Origin: an uncultured Clostridia bacterium
GTDB lineage: Bacteria; Bacillota; Clostridia; Lachnospirales; CAG-274
Direction: 5' to 3'
NCBI GenBank assembly: GCA_947627425.1
Contig: CANQVZ010000012.1
Span: 1 to 51,838, forward strand
DNA length: 51,838 bases
The position numbers and the translations under genes were made by a program. The notes beneath the pieces were generated by a model. That model had not been told where the DNA came from, ran no database searches, and worked only from the letters and a program-made list of their open reading frames with translations. Shown piece after piece: positions 41,512 through 49,212 of the stretch (the first letter of the stretch is position 1; each line of letters opens with the position of its first letter).

Positions 41512-42921
41512 ATGTCTGCATTTATACTGGACAAGCTGTTGGAGATAGGCGAAAAGAACGCTTATCCTTTACATATGCCCGGACATAAACGCAATACGCG
41601 CTTTATGCCCTATGACCTAAGAACAATGGACGTAACGGAAACGGGAGAAACGGACAATCTGCATGACCCCAAGGATATAATAGCCAAGTCGCAGAAGGCT
41701 ATGGCGGAGCTTTTGGGCGCGGATGAAAGCTTCTATATGGTAAACGGAGGCTCGGGCGCAAACATTGCGGCTGTGATAGGCTGCTGTGATCCCGGCGATA
41801 CCGTGCTGGTGTCTAGCGGCTGCCACAAGAGCATATACAGCGCGCTTATACTTTCGGGCGTAAAGCCTGTGTACATATCTCCTCAGATGACGGAGGAAAG
41901 CCTTTGCGCAAGCATCAGCATAAGAGATATGTTCAGAGCCTTTGACGAATATGATGTAAAGGCAATGATAGTAACAAGCCCCACATATGAGGGCTTTACA
42001 AGCGATATAAAGACCATAGCGGACATAGTGCACAAGCACAATTCCATACTCATAGTGGACGAATGTCACGGCTCGCACTTTGTGTTCTCGGATACCTTCC
42101 CGCGTCCCGCGCTTTCACAGGGCGCAGACATAGTTATAAACAGCTGGCACAAAACTCTGCCCTGTCTTAATCAGGCGGCGGTATTGAGCGTAAGGTCCGA
42201 AAGAGTTGACAGGGAGAGGATAAGACAGGCGGTATCCATGATAAATACCACAAGTCCGTCATATCCCATATTGGCGTCAATAGACTATGCAAGGCACATA
42301 CTCACAACGGACAAAAATCTCTTTACGGCATATATAAGCACTCTTAAGGAGGCAAGAAATGAGCTTGCACACTGCAAGGTGCTCAAGCTTGTAAACGACA
42401 GCATAAAGGGTCAGGGAGATATATTTGATATAGACATAAGCCGATTTACAATAATGGTGAGAGCAGACCTGACGGGCAGCGACTTGGCTAAAATACTTCT
42501 CGACAAGTACAACATACAGATAGAGCTTGCGGGAGCGCACCACATTGTGGCTCTTAGCTCCGTTGCGGATGATCCCAGAGGCATAAAGAAATTTGTAAAG
42601 GCTATAAGAGATATTGACAAGAAGCTTGAAAGAAAATATATAGACAAGCTCCCGCTCGATATGAAGCCCGTGAGAGAGTGCGTTATGAAGCCTTCGGAAG
42701 TGTTCTATGCCAAAAAAGAGACCATAGACCTCTCCGAAAGTGAAGGCAGGATACCCGCAGGAATAATAATGCCCTATCCTCCGGGAATACCCATAGTTGC
42801 TCTCGGCGAGAGAATAACGGCTGCGGATATAGAAAAAATAGGCATACTCGAAAGATACGGTATAAATATAGCGGGTATTGAGAATAACAAAATTGCCGTT
42901 GTGAAAGAAAGCGAGGCATAG
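41512..42921 (+). CDS. Orn/Lys/Arg decarboxylase family protein (short form)
   Basis: PLP-dependent decarboxylase of the fold-I Orn/Lys/Arg group, likely making a polyamine or its precursor. The 469-residue form lacks the N-terminal wing domain of the large enterobacterial enzymes and resembles B. subtilis SpeA/YaaO. Motifs: YPLHMPGHKRN at the start, VNGGSGANIAAV for phosphate binding, IVDECHGSHFVF and SWHKTLPCLNQAA with the PLP lysine. C-terminal domain from about residue 370. ATG at 41512 follows AAAGGGAGG. Arginine, lysine and ornithine cannot be told apart as substrate by eye. Confidence 0.9.
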   Translation: MSAFILDKLLEIGEKNAYPLHMPGHKRNTRFMPYDLRTMDVTETGETDNLHDPKDIIAKSQKAMAELLGADESFYMVNGGSGANIAAVIGCCDPGDTVLVSSGCHKSIYSALILSGVKPVYISPQMTEESLCASISIRDMFRAFDEYDVKAMIVTSPTYEGFTSDIKTIADIVHKHNSILIVDECHGSHFVFSDTFPRPALSQGADIVINSWHKTLPCLNQAAVLSVRSERVDRERIRQAVSMINTTSPSYPILASIDYARHILTTDKNLFTAYISTLKEARNELAHCKVLKLVNDSIKGQGDIFDIDISRFTIMVRADLTGSDLAKILLDKYNIQIELAGAHHIVALSSVADDPRGIKKFVKAIRDIDKKLERKYIDKLPLDMKPVRECVMKPSEVFYAKKETIDLSESEGRIPAGIIMPYPPGIPIVALGERITAADIEKIGILERYGINIAGIENNKIAVVKESEA

Positions 42922-42984
42922 GCTTTATATAATTAAGTTTTCATTAATTTTGCCGTTTTTGCTCAAAAAAATTGTAAAATTTAC

Positions 42985-43012
42985 TTGCAAAAAATATAAA
43001 ATATGTTATACT
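42985..43012 (+). promoter_or_regulatory. Sigma-A promoter for the small membrane protein
   Basis: TTGCAA (42985-42990) and TATACT (43007-43012), spacer 16 bases, 33 bases before the start. Confidence 0.55.
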
Positions 43013-43044
43013 ATATTAACATAAGCTTTACAGGGGGTATCGAT

Positions 43045-43413
43045 ATGAGTAATTTACCGATCAGCTTAGAAGAATTGATATATGCCGCTCTTTTGGCATT
43101 TTGTATAACATGGTTTATAAACAACGCCATAAAGATAAGAAAGATTATGAAGGCAGCTTCCGCAAGCGTGAGCGCGCCCAAGGACATAGCCTCCGTTATG
43201 GATAGGTGCTACAGTCTTTTCCCTCTTGAAAATGTGGAGTACAGAGGAGTTACCTTCACAAGAGGTATGCAGATAAAGATAACGACCACCGCAAATGCCG
43301 ACTTCGTGGGCGAGTTTATAGGCGGAAACACGCAGAATATGGTCTGCATAAAAACAAGTAAGTATATAATAGCTCATAAGCTGAGCAATATTATCAATAT
43401 CACAAAGATGTAA
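43045..43413 (+). CDS. Small unknown membrane-anchored protein
   Basis: I do not recognise this 122-residue protein. A membrane helix lies at about residues 10-28 (LIYAALLAFCITWFI), a basic stretch IKIRKIMK follows, and the C-terminal 70 residues look like a small beta-rich domain (VEYRGVTFTRGMQIKITTT, ADFVGEFIGGNTQNMVCIKT). The start at 43045 is fixed by AGGGGGT. With its own promoter and terminator it is a single-gene unit, so it is likely regulated alone. Confidence 0.75.
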   Translation: MSNLPISLEELIYAALLAFCITWFINNAIKIRKIMKAASASVSAPKDIASVMDRCYSLFPLENVEYRGVTFTRGMQIKITTTANADFVGEFIGGNTQNMVCIKTSKYIIAHKLSNIINITKM

Positions 43414-43440
43414 AAAAATCTCCGAAAGGAGATTTTTTTA
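43412..43440 (+). terminator. Terminator after the small membrane protein gene
   Basis: ATCTCC (43418-43423) and GGAGAT (43428-43433) with GAAA loop, extended by A/T pairs on both sides and a run of seven T. It overlaps the stop codon edge. Confidence 0.92.
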
Positions 43441-43453
43441 TTTGCTTTTTTGC

Positions 43454-43484
43454 GAATATTAAATCCTGTTTTTTGGCATACTAA
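43454..43484 (+). promoter_or_regulatory. Possible mother-cell (sigma-E-like) promoter for the Mn catalase
   Basis: GAATATT (43454-43460) fits the sigma-E -35 pattern KMATATT, and CATACTAA (43477-43484) fits CATACAMT at six of eight positions, spacer 16 bases. No sigma-A promoter with good spacing is seen before this gene, and relatives of its product are spore-coat proteins. Confidence 0.4.
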
Positions 43485-43509
43485 GCAAAAAACAAGGAGG
43501 TACATTTTT

Positions 43510-44178
43510 ATGTTCAAACACGAAAAAAAGCTTTTTCATCCAGTAGATGTGGAAAGACCCAATCCTCAATATGCCGCGCTCATGGAGGAACAGCTCGGCG
43601 GCGCGAACGGCGAGCTTAAGGCGGCTATGCAGTATATGTCACAGAGCTTCAGGATAAAGGACAAGGAAATAAAGGATCTCTTTATGGATATCGCCGCAGA
43701 GGAGCTGAGCCATATGGAAATGGTGGCGCAGACGATAAGCCTTCTGAACGGTCATGATGTCAACTTCAACAGAACCGATGTGGGAGAAATAGAAACCCAT
43801 GTTCTCCTCGGTTTAAATCCCGGACTTATAAACGCCTCGGGACAATCCTGGACGGCGGACTATGTGAGCGTTACGGGCGATTTGTGCGCAGACCTGCTTT
43901 CAAACATTGCCTCGGAGCAGAGAGCTAAGGTGGTGTATGAATATCTTTACAGACAGATAGCCGACAAGAAGGTAAGAGAAACCATAGATTTTCTTTTGAA
44001 CAGAGAAGAGGCGCACAATGCGCTTTTCAGAGAAGCCTTCAACAAGATACAGGATACAGGCTCCGACAGGGATTTCGGCGTGACAAAGGATTCAAGGCTT
44101 TACTTTGATTTGTCCTCTCCCTCACCGTCGGATACCTTCAGAAATTTCAATCCCGAACACCCAAGCTTCAGGCAGTAA
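43510..44178 (+). CDS. Manganese catalase, CotJC type
   Basis: A ferritin-like di-manganese protein of 222 residues that breaks down peroxide; B. subtilis CotJC is an inner spore-coat member. Metal ligands by pattern: Glu35 in GANGELKAAMQ, Glu65 and His68 in EELSHME, Glu136 in ASEQRAK, and Glu166/His169 in REEAHN. The two neighbours usually found in the coat operon, cotJA and cotJB, are absent. The start has AAGGAGG 10 bases upstream. Whether it serves spores or growing cells is inferred from the family and from the possible sigma-E promoter. Confidence 0.9.
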   Translation: MFKHEKKLFHPVDVERPNPQYAALMEEQLGGANGELKAAMQYMSQSFRIKDKEIKDLFMDIAAEELSHMEMVAQTISLLNGHDVNFNRTDVGEIETHVLLGLNPGLINASGQSWTADYVSVTGDLCADLLSNIASEQRAKVVYEYLYRQIADKKVRETIDFLLNREEAHNALFREAFNKIQDTGSDRDFGVTKDSRLYFDLSSPSPSDTFRNFNPEHPSFRQ

Positions 44179-44182
44179 AAAC

Positions 44183-44201
44183 GGGCGAGCATTGCTCGCC
44201 C
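44183..44201 (-). terminator. Terminator after the ECF-S-like gene
   Basis: An 8-base-pair GC stem (GGGCGAGC / GCTCGCCC) with a 3-base loop, followed on the minus strand by GTTTTTA. On the plus side there is no T run, so it serves chiefly the minus-strand operon, although it also lies just past the catalase gene. Confidence 0.65.
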
Positions 44202-44232
44202 TACATAAATTTTCACACATAAAACAATTATT

Positions 44233-44796
44233 TTACTTGTTATCATATACAATGTTTTTAAACGATTTGGGTATTATCATATAAACGACCGCAACTATTG
44301 CCGCTGTTACTATGGTATCATAGAGCTTTATAACGCCTATGCTGAGGAAGCACGAAGCAATATGCGGGAAACCCTTTGAAATAAACATGGCATACTTAGC
44401 CGCCTCAAACGGGTCTAACGATATGCCGTTGCTCCGCCAAAGAGAGAGCAAGGACGAAAGCACAGTCGAAACTATGAAAACAAGGGGTATGACAATAAAC
44501 ATCCTCTTTGCCCTTATTTTACCTTCCTTATCCCTCATGATAACGCCCACTATTACAGCGACGGAGGCGCTGATGCAGTAGTATATGAGCGAGCTTGAAT
44601 TGCCCGAAGTTATGGCTATTACAAAGTTATCTATAAGTCCCACAATAAGACCCGCCGCAGGCTCCAGCACAAGAGCCGCCATGGCGGTGCCGCTGACATC
44701 GAGCCATACGGGAAGATTGGAGGCGGCATAATTCAAGCCCTGGTTCATAAGCACGCCAAGCGCCATTATGATGATATAACGCCATTTTTTACTCAT
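44233..44796 (-). CDS. ECF-transporter S-component-like membrane protein
   Basis: A 187-residue protein with five to six membrane helices. The segment VWLDVSGTAMAALVLEPAAGLIVG, seen here by its LDVSGTAMAA core, and the later ISASVAVIVGVIMRDKEGK fit the substrate-binding (S) subunits of energy-coupling-factor vitamin transporters and related membrane sensor domains. No ATPase or T component is near, though such S subunits can share modules encoded elsewhere. It overlaps the K+ channel gene by eight bases and GGAGG lies in that gene's end, so the two are coupled. Substrate unknown. Confidence 0.6.
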   Translation of the reverse strand: MSKKWRYIIIMALGVLMNQGLNYAASNLPVWLDVSGTAMAALVLEPAAGLIVGLIDNFVIAITSGNSSSLIYYCISASVAVIVGVIMRDKEGKIRAKRMFIVIPLVFIVSTVLSSLLSLWRSNGISLDPFEAAKYAMFISKGFPHIASCFLSIGVIKLYDTIVTAAIVAVVYMIIPKSFKNIVYDNK

Positions 44797-45583
44797 CCTT
44801 GTCCTCCTCCATTCTTCTTTCAACTATCTTGTCAATATACGAGCCCTCATCTTTTGGTTCTTGCGCATTCTGCGCCTTCTTAGCCTCTTCCTTTTCTCTT
44901 TCCCTTTCCTCGTCTATCTGGTCTACAAAGCTTGCCGTGATAATACCTGCGGGCAGAGCGATGACCGCTATGCCGAAAAGCGACGATATCATGCTTATAA
45001 GCCTGCCTATGTCCGTAGTGGGATAGACATCGCCGTAGCCTACGGTCGTGAGCGCCGTTGTCGCCCAATAGAGAGCAATAAAGAAATTATCGAAGGTATC
45101 CGGCTCATATGAAAACATAACGAGCGCCGATATGAATATATAGCCGAGCGCCAATATAAGCACGGAATAAAGCGTATTCTTTTCCTTCACAAAGGCATGG
45201 GCAATATAGTCAAAGCTCTTTGAATAGTGAAATATCTTGAATATACGCAGCATTCTCAGCACTCTGAAGCCCTGACCTATAAGCCCCAGAGATGGCAGAA
45301 GCGATATAAAATCAAGCAGCGCAAAAATCGTTATGGGATATAAGACAAAGCTCAGGTTGCCCTTTTTCATTTTATAGTCGGCAGTCATCCACCTGAACAC
45401 ATAGTCGGCAAAAAGTATATATACCGTAACGGTATCAAGAGCTGTGAATATGGCGTAGCGCGTCTTGAACATAAGCGGAACCACGCTCAGAAAGGCGACA
45501 ATACATATGAAATAATCATAAAGCGTTGTCCATTTATCATCCGACTGCGACTTTGTAACCATTTTATAAATATAAAACCGCAT
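44789..45583 (-). CDS. Voltage-gated potassium channel
   Basis: A 264-residue six-helix channel subunit of the KvAP/Kch-like type. S1-S4 are about residues 22-120; S4 carries four basic residues at three-residue intervals (Arg107, 110, 113, Lys116: RVLRMLRIFKIF). The pore helix and selectivity filter are ALTTVGYGDVYP, with TTVGYGD at 179-185. S6 is about 195-220. A charged coiled-coil tail (about 222-264, Glu/Lys-rich) probably joins the four subunits. It is 20 bases after the putative ligand-gated channel gene. Four copies would form a K+-selective pore opened by depolarisation. Confidence 0.94.
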   Translation of the reverse strand: MRFYIYKMVTKSQSDDKWTTLYDYFICIVAFLSVVPLMFKTRYAIFTALDTVTVYILFADYVFRWMTADYKMKKGNLSFVLYPITIFALLDFISLLPSLGLIGQGFRVLRMLRIFKIFHYSKSFDYIAHAFVKEKNTLYSVLILALGYIFISALVMFSYEPDTFDNFFIALYWATTALTTVGYGDVYPTTDIGRLISMISSLFGIAVIALPAGIITASFVDQIDEEREREKEEAKKAQNAQEPKDEGSYIDKIVERRMEEDKDE

Positions 45584-45603
45584 AAAATGTTCTCCTCATT
45601 TGT

Positions 45604-46725
45604 TTAAAAGTGATATGACATAAGGGGCATAAGTATATGTCCCGCAAGGGTAAAGAAGAAAATTTCAAGAGAGATTATCCTGCCGTAGAGAGTGGCATAT
45701 TCCTTATCCTCCCATTTGTTCCTTATCCTGTTTACATTGATGACCGTTATGGTGCCCGCTATTATTGTCATTACGCCCCACATATTGACAAACTCCAGAA
45801 GTCCCAGACCGAGAGTATCGGGGAGCATACTTGCGCCTACGGTAATGTTTGTAACGGTACCGAAAAGAGCAGCGGGTATCATACCGAGGGGATCGACCTT
45901 GTGATAGGTATTTATGAACATTACTATAAATATCCATGTGAGAGTACCTATAAGCGCTATGAAACACTTTGCATATGTGCCGAGTCCCTCTCTGTTTATC
46001 TCAAGCCTTGTGAGGTGTTCCGTATTTATGACATCTTTGTCCTTAAGATTGGGATTGCCGTAATTGGTCTCATAGGCAATGTAGTGTATGCCCGTGTCAT
46101 ACCTCAAGAGAGTATAGCCCGCAAGGTCTATATCCTCGTTTATATCGCTGGCATCATCCGCAGTGAATATGACTCTGTCAACGGAATATGTAGGCTCAAT
46201 ATATATCTTCATGGGATAGGAGCCAAGGGGGAACCTTGTGGTGTCAAAGCTTGTGTTCACTGTAACATCCATAAAGCCTCTTTGATAGTTTATACCGTTG
46301 TCGTGGCTTTCCTCCGTGATGGTAAATTTATTTATTGTGCCCTTATACACTCTTATGTGGTTGGCAATATCCAGATCCGGATCGCCCTGCCACTTGAACC
46401 ATACCACCATTTCAGCCCTGAAGGACGAATTTTTTATATTCATCTCCCTTATGTTTTCAAAATAAGTACCCACGGTAACATTAGTTGCCGTCTTGCTTCT
46501 TTCGGCTATCTCCTGCCTTACCTCGGGAGTGTCCTGGTGCTGCCAATTGTTCCACTTTCTGTCCGACTTAGCCCTTGACGCATTGAGAAGATTAAGCGCA
46601 AAGCCAAGATAAACTATAGCTATGACCGCTATAACGATAAAGTGGATAATAAGCCTTCTTTTATTTTTCAAAGAAAAACCATTCCACCTGTTTCGGACAT
46701 TTTTGATCTTGCTATTTTCATCCAT
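45604..46725 (-). CDS. Putative pentameric ligand-gated-channel-like membrane protein
   Basis: 373 residues: a basic N terminus and hydrophobic anchor (24-46), an outer domain (about 50-250) and four membrane helices (252-271, 282-300, 305-330, 345-368). The outer domain reads like the pLGIC (Cys-loop receptor) fold: VTVGTYFENIREMNI opens it, VVWFKWQGDPDL (108-118) fits the W-x-DPxL loop and RFPLGSYPMKIYIE (164-177) fits the FPxD Cys-loop stretch. The second and third helices with MLPDTLGLGLLEFVNMWG between fit the M2-M3 join. An alternative is the DUF4436 family, similar in layout. The cysteine pair of animal receptors is absent, as in bacterial members. It has a sigma-A promoter and heads a three-gene operon. 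Confidence 0.6.
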   Translation of the reverse strand: MDENSKIKNVRNRWNGFSLKNKRRLIIHFIVIAVIAIVYLGFALNLLNASRAKSDRKWNNWQHQDTPEVRQEIAERSKTATNVTVGTYFENIREMNIKNSSFRAEMVVWFKWQGDPDLDIANHIRVYKGTINKFTITEESHDNGINYQRGFMDVTVNTSFDTTRFPLGSYPMKIYIEPTYSVDRVIFTADDASDINEDIDLAGYTLLRYDTGIHYIAYETNYGNPNLKDKDVINTEHLTRLEINREGLGTYAKCFIALIGTLTWIFIVMFINTYHKVDPLGMIPAALFGTVTNITVGASMLPDTLGLGLLEFVNMWGVMTIIAGTITVINVNRIRNKWEDKEYATLYGRIISLEIFFFTLAGHILMPLMSYHF

Positions 46726-46760
46726 AAGTTAAACTCCTCCTTATATGTTTACTTAATATA

Positions 46761-46789
46761 ATGTTAACAAAACTTACATTTTATGTCAA
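46761..46789 (-). promoter_or_regulatory. Sigma-A promoter for the channel operon
   Basis: On the minus strand TTGACA (46789-46784, full consensus) and TAACAT (46766-46761), spacer 17 bases. The leader to the start at 46725 is about 28 bases with AAGGAGGAG. Confidence 0.65.
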
Positions 46790-46818
46790 TAAAGTATATT
46801 TTTTTTAAAGGAGACAAC

Positions 46819-46849
46819 AAAAAAAGACCGAGTAAAACTCGATCTTTTT
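46819..46849 (-). terminator. Terminator after tRNA-Pro
   Basis: On the minus strand AAAAAGATCGAG pairs with CTCGGTCTTTTT (one G-T pair), loop of five bases (TTTTA), and a long T run, directly downstream of the tRNA gene. Confidence 0.88.
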
Positions 46850-46857
46850 AAAGTGCG

Positions 46858-46931
46858 TCGGGGTGACAAGATTTGAACTTGCGACCTCTTGAACCCCATT
46901 CAAGCGCGCTACCAAACTACGCTACACCCCG
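46858..46931 (-). tRNA. tRNA-Pro, anticodon GGG
   Basis: A 74-base cloverleaf on the minus strand: acceptor stem CGGGGTG (46931-46925) with CACCCCG (46865-46859) and discriminator A at 46858; anticodon arm CTTGA-ATGGGGT-TCAAG with anticodon GGG, which reads CCC and CCU proline codons; T arm with GTTCAAATC. CCA is not encoded. It has its own promoter and terminator and lies between the molybdenum operon and the channel operon. Confidence 0.95.
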
Positions 46932-46942
46932 ATACCTTTCCT

Positions 46943-46971
46943 ATTATAGCACATAATGTTTATTAAAGCAA
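46943..46971 (-). promoter_or_regulatory. Sigma-A promoter for tRNA-Pro
   Basis: On the minus strand TTGCTT (46971-46966) and TATAAT (46948-46943), spacer 17 bases. Transcription should start about 5 bases before the tRNA. Confidence 0.75.
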
Positions 46972-46988
46972 GCATTATTTTTATAAAA

Positions 46989-47666
46989 TCAAAAAAAATT
47001 TTTTCTTTCGATATCATTTATGTTTTTTCTCTCACAAACAGAGCCCTTTTCCAGCATTATGACCTCATCGCTCATGGTATATATTTCCTCGCGGCGGTGC
47101 GAAACGGTTATTATTACGCCCTTGTAGTCGGAAAGCATTGCTTTAAGCTCACGCATAACATCGTCGCGCATATCCTCATCCAGCGCGGAAAACGGCTCAT
47201 CCAGCAATATGACATCGGGCTTTGAAGCCATCATCCTTGCAAGGGCGCACCTCTGCTGTTCCCCGCCCGAAAGCTGTGAAGGGAGATGCTTTTCAAGCCC
47301 CTTCAAGCCGAATTTTTTGATCAGCATTTCCGCCTCGGCTCTTTTTTGCTCAACGCTTCCCGAAAGCACGCACATGATATTTCCCTTTACGCTCATGGCG
47401 GGAAAGAGCGCGTAATTCTGAAAAAGATAGCCCGTTTTCCTTTTTGCCGTCTTTATGTCTATGTCCCTTTGAGAATTGAAAAGCTCTCTGTCATCAAGAG
47501 ATATAACGCCCTCGTCGGGCTTAACGATACCCGAAATACATTTTAAAAGAAGGCTTTTTCCGCTGCCCGAACGCCCCATAATGCCTATATGCCGAGCATT
47601 GCTTTCAAGGCTCACATCGAGGCTGAAATCCTTATATTTCTTTTTTACATCTATTTTTATGCTCAT
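46989..47666 (-). CDS. modC: Molybdate ABC transporter, ATP-binding protein
   Basis: Drives molybdate import. The 225-residue protein is a bare ABC domain: Walker A in GRSGSGKSLLLK, Q-loop in GYLFQNYALFP, signature SQLSGGEQQRCALA, Walker B in VILLDEPFSALD and H-loop SHRREEI. The C-terminal molybdate-sensing TOBE domain of E. coli ModC is absent, so its ATPase is not expected to be inhibited by molybdate in that way. ATG at 47666 is favoured, six bases after the modB stop; a GTG four codons earlier would overlap modB. Last gene of the operon. Confidence 0.93.
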   Translation of the reverse strand: MSIKIDVKKKYKDFSLDVSLESNARHIGIMGRSGSGKSLLLKCISGIVKPDEGVISLDDRELFNSQRDIDIKTAKRKTGYLFQNYALFPAMSVKGNIMCVLSGSVEQKRAEAEMLIKKFGLKGLEKHLPSQLSGGEQQRCALARMMASKPDVILLDEPFSALDEDMRDDVMRELKAMLSDYKGVIITVSHRREEIYTMSDEVIMLEKGSVCERKNINDIERKNFF

Positions 47667-47671
47667 AGCTT

Positions 47672-48370
47672 TTACCACTTATCGTATTTTTTGCCCATTG
47701 AAATAATATTTATCAAAAGTATGATGAAAAACGCTATAATGCCGACTATGACTAACCATATGCCCGCGCCTATGTAGTCGCCGTCTTGTATCACCATTGC
47801 TATCTTTTGGGATATAGTGCCCGTTTTGCCCGCTATATTTCCCGCAAGCATGGATGTGGCACCGTATTCGCCTATTGCCCGCGCAAAGGTCAGCACTGTG
47901 CCCGAGGCGACTCCCGATGCCGTGGATGGTATGACTACGCGCCAAAGTATTTTGTGCTCCGACATACCCAATGTCCTTGCGGTATACACAAGGTTTATAT
48001 CCAGCTGTTCAAAAGCGGAACGGGCATTTCTGTACATAAGCGGAAAGGATATGACAAAGGCGGCTATAATGCAGCCGAGCCATGTCTGCACGGCCTTTAT
48101 GCCGAAGCTGTTATAAAGAAAGCCTCCCACGGGACGCCTTGTGCTGAACACAAGGAGCAGTATAAAGCCCGAAGCCGTGGGCGGAAGTATCATGGGCAGA
48201 GTGAGTATGCCGTCCGTAACGGCTCTTAAGCCCCGTTTTTCCTTCATTGTGAGCCAAGCGGTATATATGCCCGCAAAAAAAGCCAGTATCGTTGCGGCTA
48301 TACCCGTTTTAAGACTTATGAAAAGCGGGCTGAAATCCATGCCCGACAATCTGTTCGCAAGCTCTGTCAT
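47672..48370 (-). CDS. modB: Molybdate ABC transporter, permease
   Basis: A 232-residue membrane protein with five to six helices. The loop that docks with ModC is the segment TARTLGMSEHKILWRVVIP, ending in the EAA-type motif, and TGFILLL in the form PPTASGFILL; the region REIGEYGATSML (here RAIGEYGATSMLAGNI) is typical of ModB. Start 15 bases after modA. Together with modA and modC it forms the full importer. Confidence 0.94.
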   Translation of the reverse strand: MTELANRLSGMDFSPLFISLKTGIAATILAFFAGIYTAWLTMKEKRGLRAVTDGILTLPMILPPTASGFILLLVFSTRRPVGGFLYNSFGIKAVQTWLGCIIAAFVISFPLMYRNARSAFEQLDINLVYTARTLGMSEHKILWRVVIPSTASGVASGTVLTFARAIGEYGATSMLAGNIAGKTGTISQKIAMVIQDGDYIGAGIWLVIVGIIAFFIILLINIISMGKKYDKW

Positions 48371-48384
48371 ACCCGCTTTCCTCC

Positions 48385-49212
48385 TTAGTTTATGGATTCA
48401 AAATCATACCTTGAGAATATATGTCCGCAATGTTGCGCCGCAAAGTCATAGAACTGCACGGCAGCCTTTACCTGCTCATCCGATGCCTCCTCGTTGTCTA
48501 TACGGCAGATGGGATAAATTATGTCTCCCGTCAGCTCCTTGGGTACCTCCTCAAGCACATCTATTTTGTCCTCATAGCCGTAGGTATCGGAAAAATACAC
48601 CGTGCCGACATCGCAGGCGCCCTCGGCAACGGCTATAAGCACCTTGCTGACATTGGACTGCTCGCTTATCTCAACGCCTCCGAGAGCCTCGGAGACCTCC
48701 GCCGCGGTATAGTCCTCCGCCTTCTTATCGGACGAAAGCACACCGCTGTTTATAAGCGCCTGCCTCGTATACTGTCCCGCAGGCACGCTTTGTCCCGCAA
48801 GGGCTATGCTCTTGGCTTTGCCTATATCCGACAGTCCCGTAACAGCCGTATCGCTGTTCTTACGCGAAACCACAACAAGGGTATTGTTGAGCACATTTTC
48901 GGTATTTGCCACAACGCCGTCCTTTATAAGCTCGTTCGCCTGCAGGGTTGAAGCGGGGAAGAATATATCGCACTCTGCGCCCTCTCTTATCTGCGTGAGC
49001 AGAGTGCCGGAGCTGTCGGCGTTTATATTTATATGTACATTGGGATAGTCCTTATTAAATTCCTCCGCTACTTCGTTCATGGCATTTTGAAGGCTTGCCG
49101 CCGCAAATACATAAATTTCGGTGTTTTCGATACTTTCAGCATTGTTCCTTCCGCAGGCTGTAACACACAGAACCGACAGACATACAGCCAGAATGACAAT
49201 AATTTTTTTCAT
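48385..49212 (-). CDS. modA: Molybdate-binding lipoprotein
   Basis: A 275-residue solute-binding lipoprotein with signal peptide and lipobox ending at Cys20 (CVTAC). The molybdate site is visible as VFAAASLQNAMNEVA (oxyanion-binding Ser), SSGTLLTQI and the ADIFFPAS-like CDIFFPAS; later GTVYFSDT. Such proteins bind molybdate and tungstate. The start overlaps the MOSC-MogA stop as ATGA. modB and modC follow. Confidence 0.94.
   Translation of the reverse strand: MKKIIVILAVCLSVLCVTACGRNNAESIENTEIYVFAAASLQNAMNEVAEEFNKDYPNVHININADSSGTLLTQIREGAECDIFFPASTLQANELIKDGVVANTENVLNNTLVVVSRKNSDTAVTGLSDIGKAKSIALAGQSVPAGQYTRQALINSGVLSSDKKAEDYTAAEVSEALGGVEISEQSNVSKVLIAVAEGACDVGTVYFSDTYGYEDKIDVLEEVPKELTGDIIYPICRIDNEEASDEQVKAAVQFYDFAAQHCGHIFSRYDFESIN

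Noticed and set aside
44183..44201. GC hairpin as the terminator of the manganese catalase gene
   Set aside because: No T run follows on the plus strand; the short T run lies on the minus side, so it fits the channel operon better.
45637..46578. A 313-codon plus-strand frame opposite the channel-like gene
   Set aside because: No ribosome site, odd composition, and the minus-strand frame has coherent membrane helices, a promoter and coupling to the K+ channel.
46932..46988. Terminator for modC
   Set aside because: Only A/T runs and no stable stem; the transcript may run into tRNA-Pro and end at its terminator.
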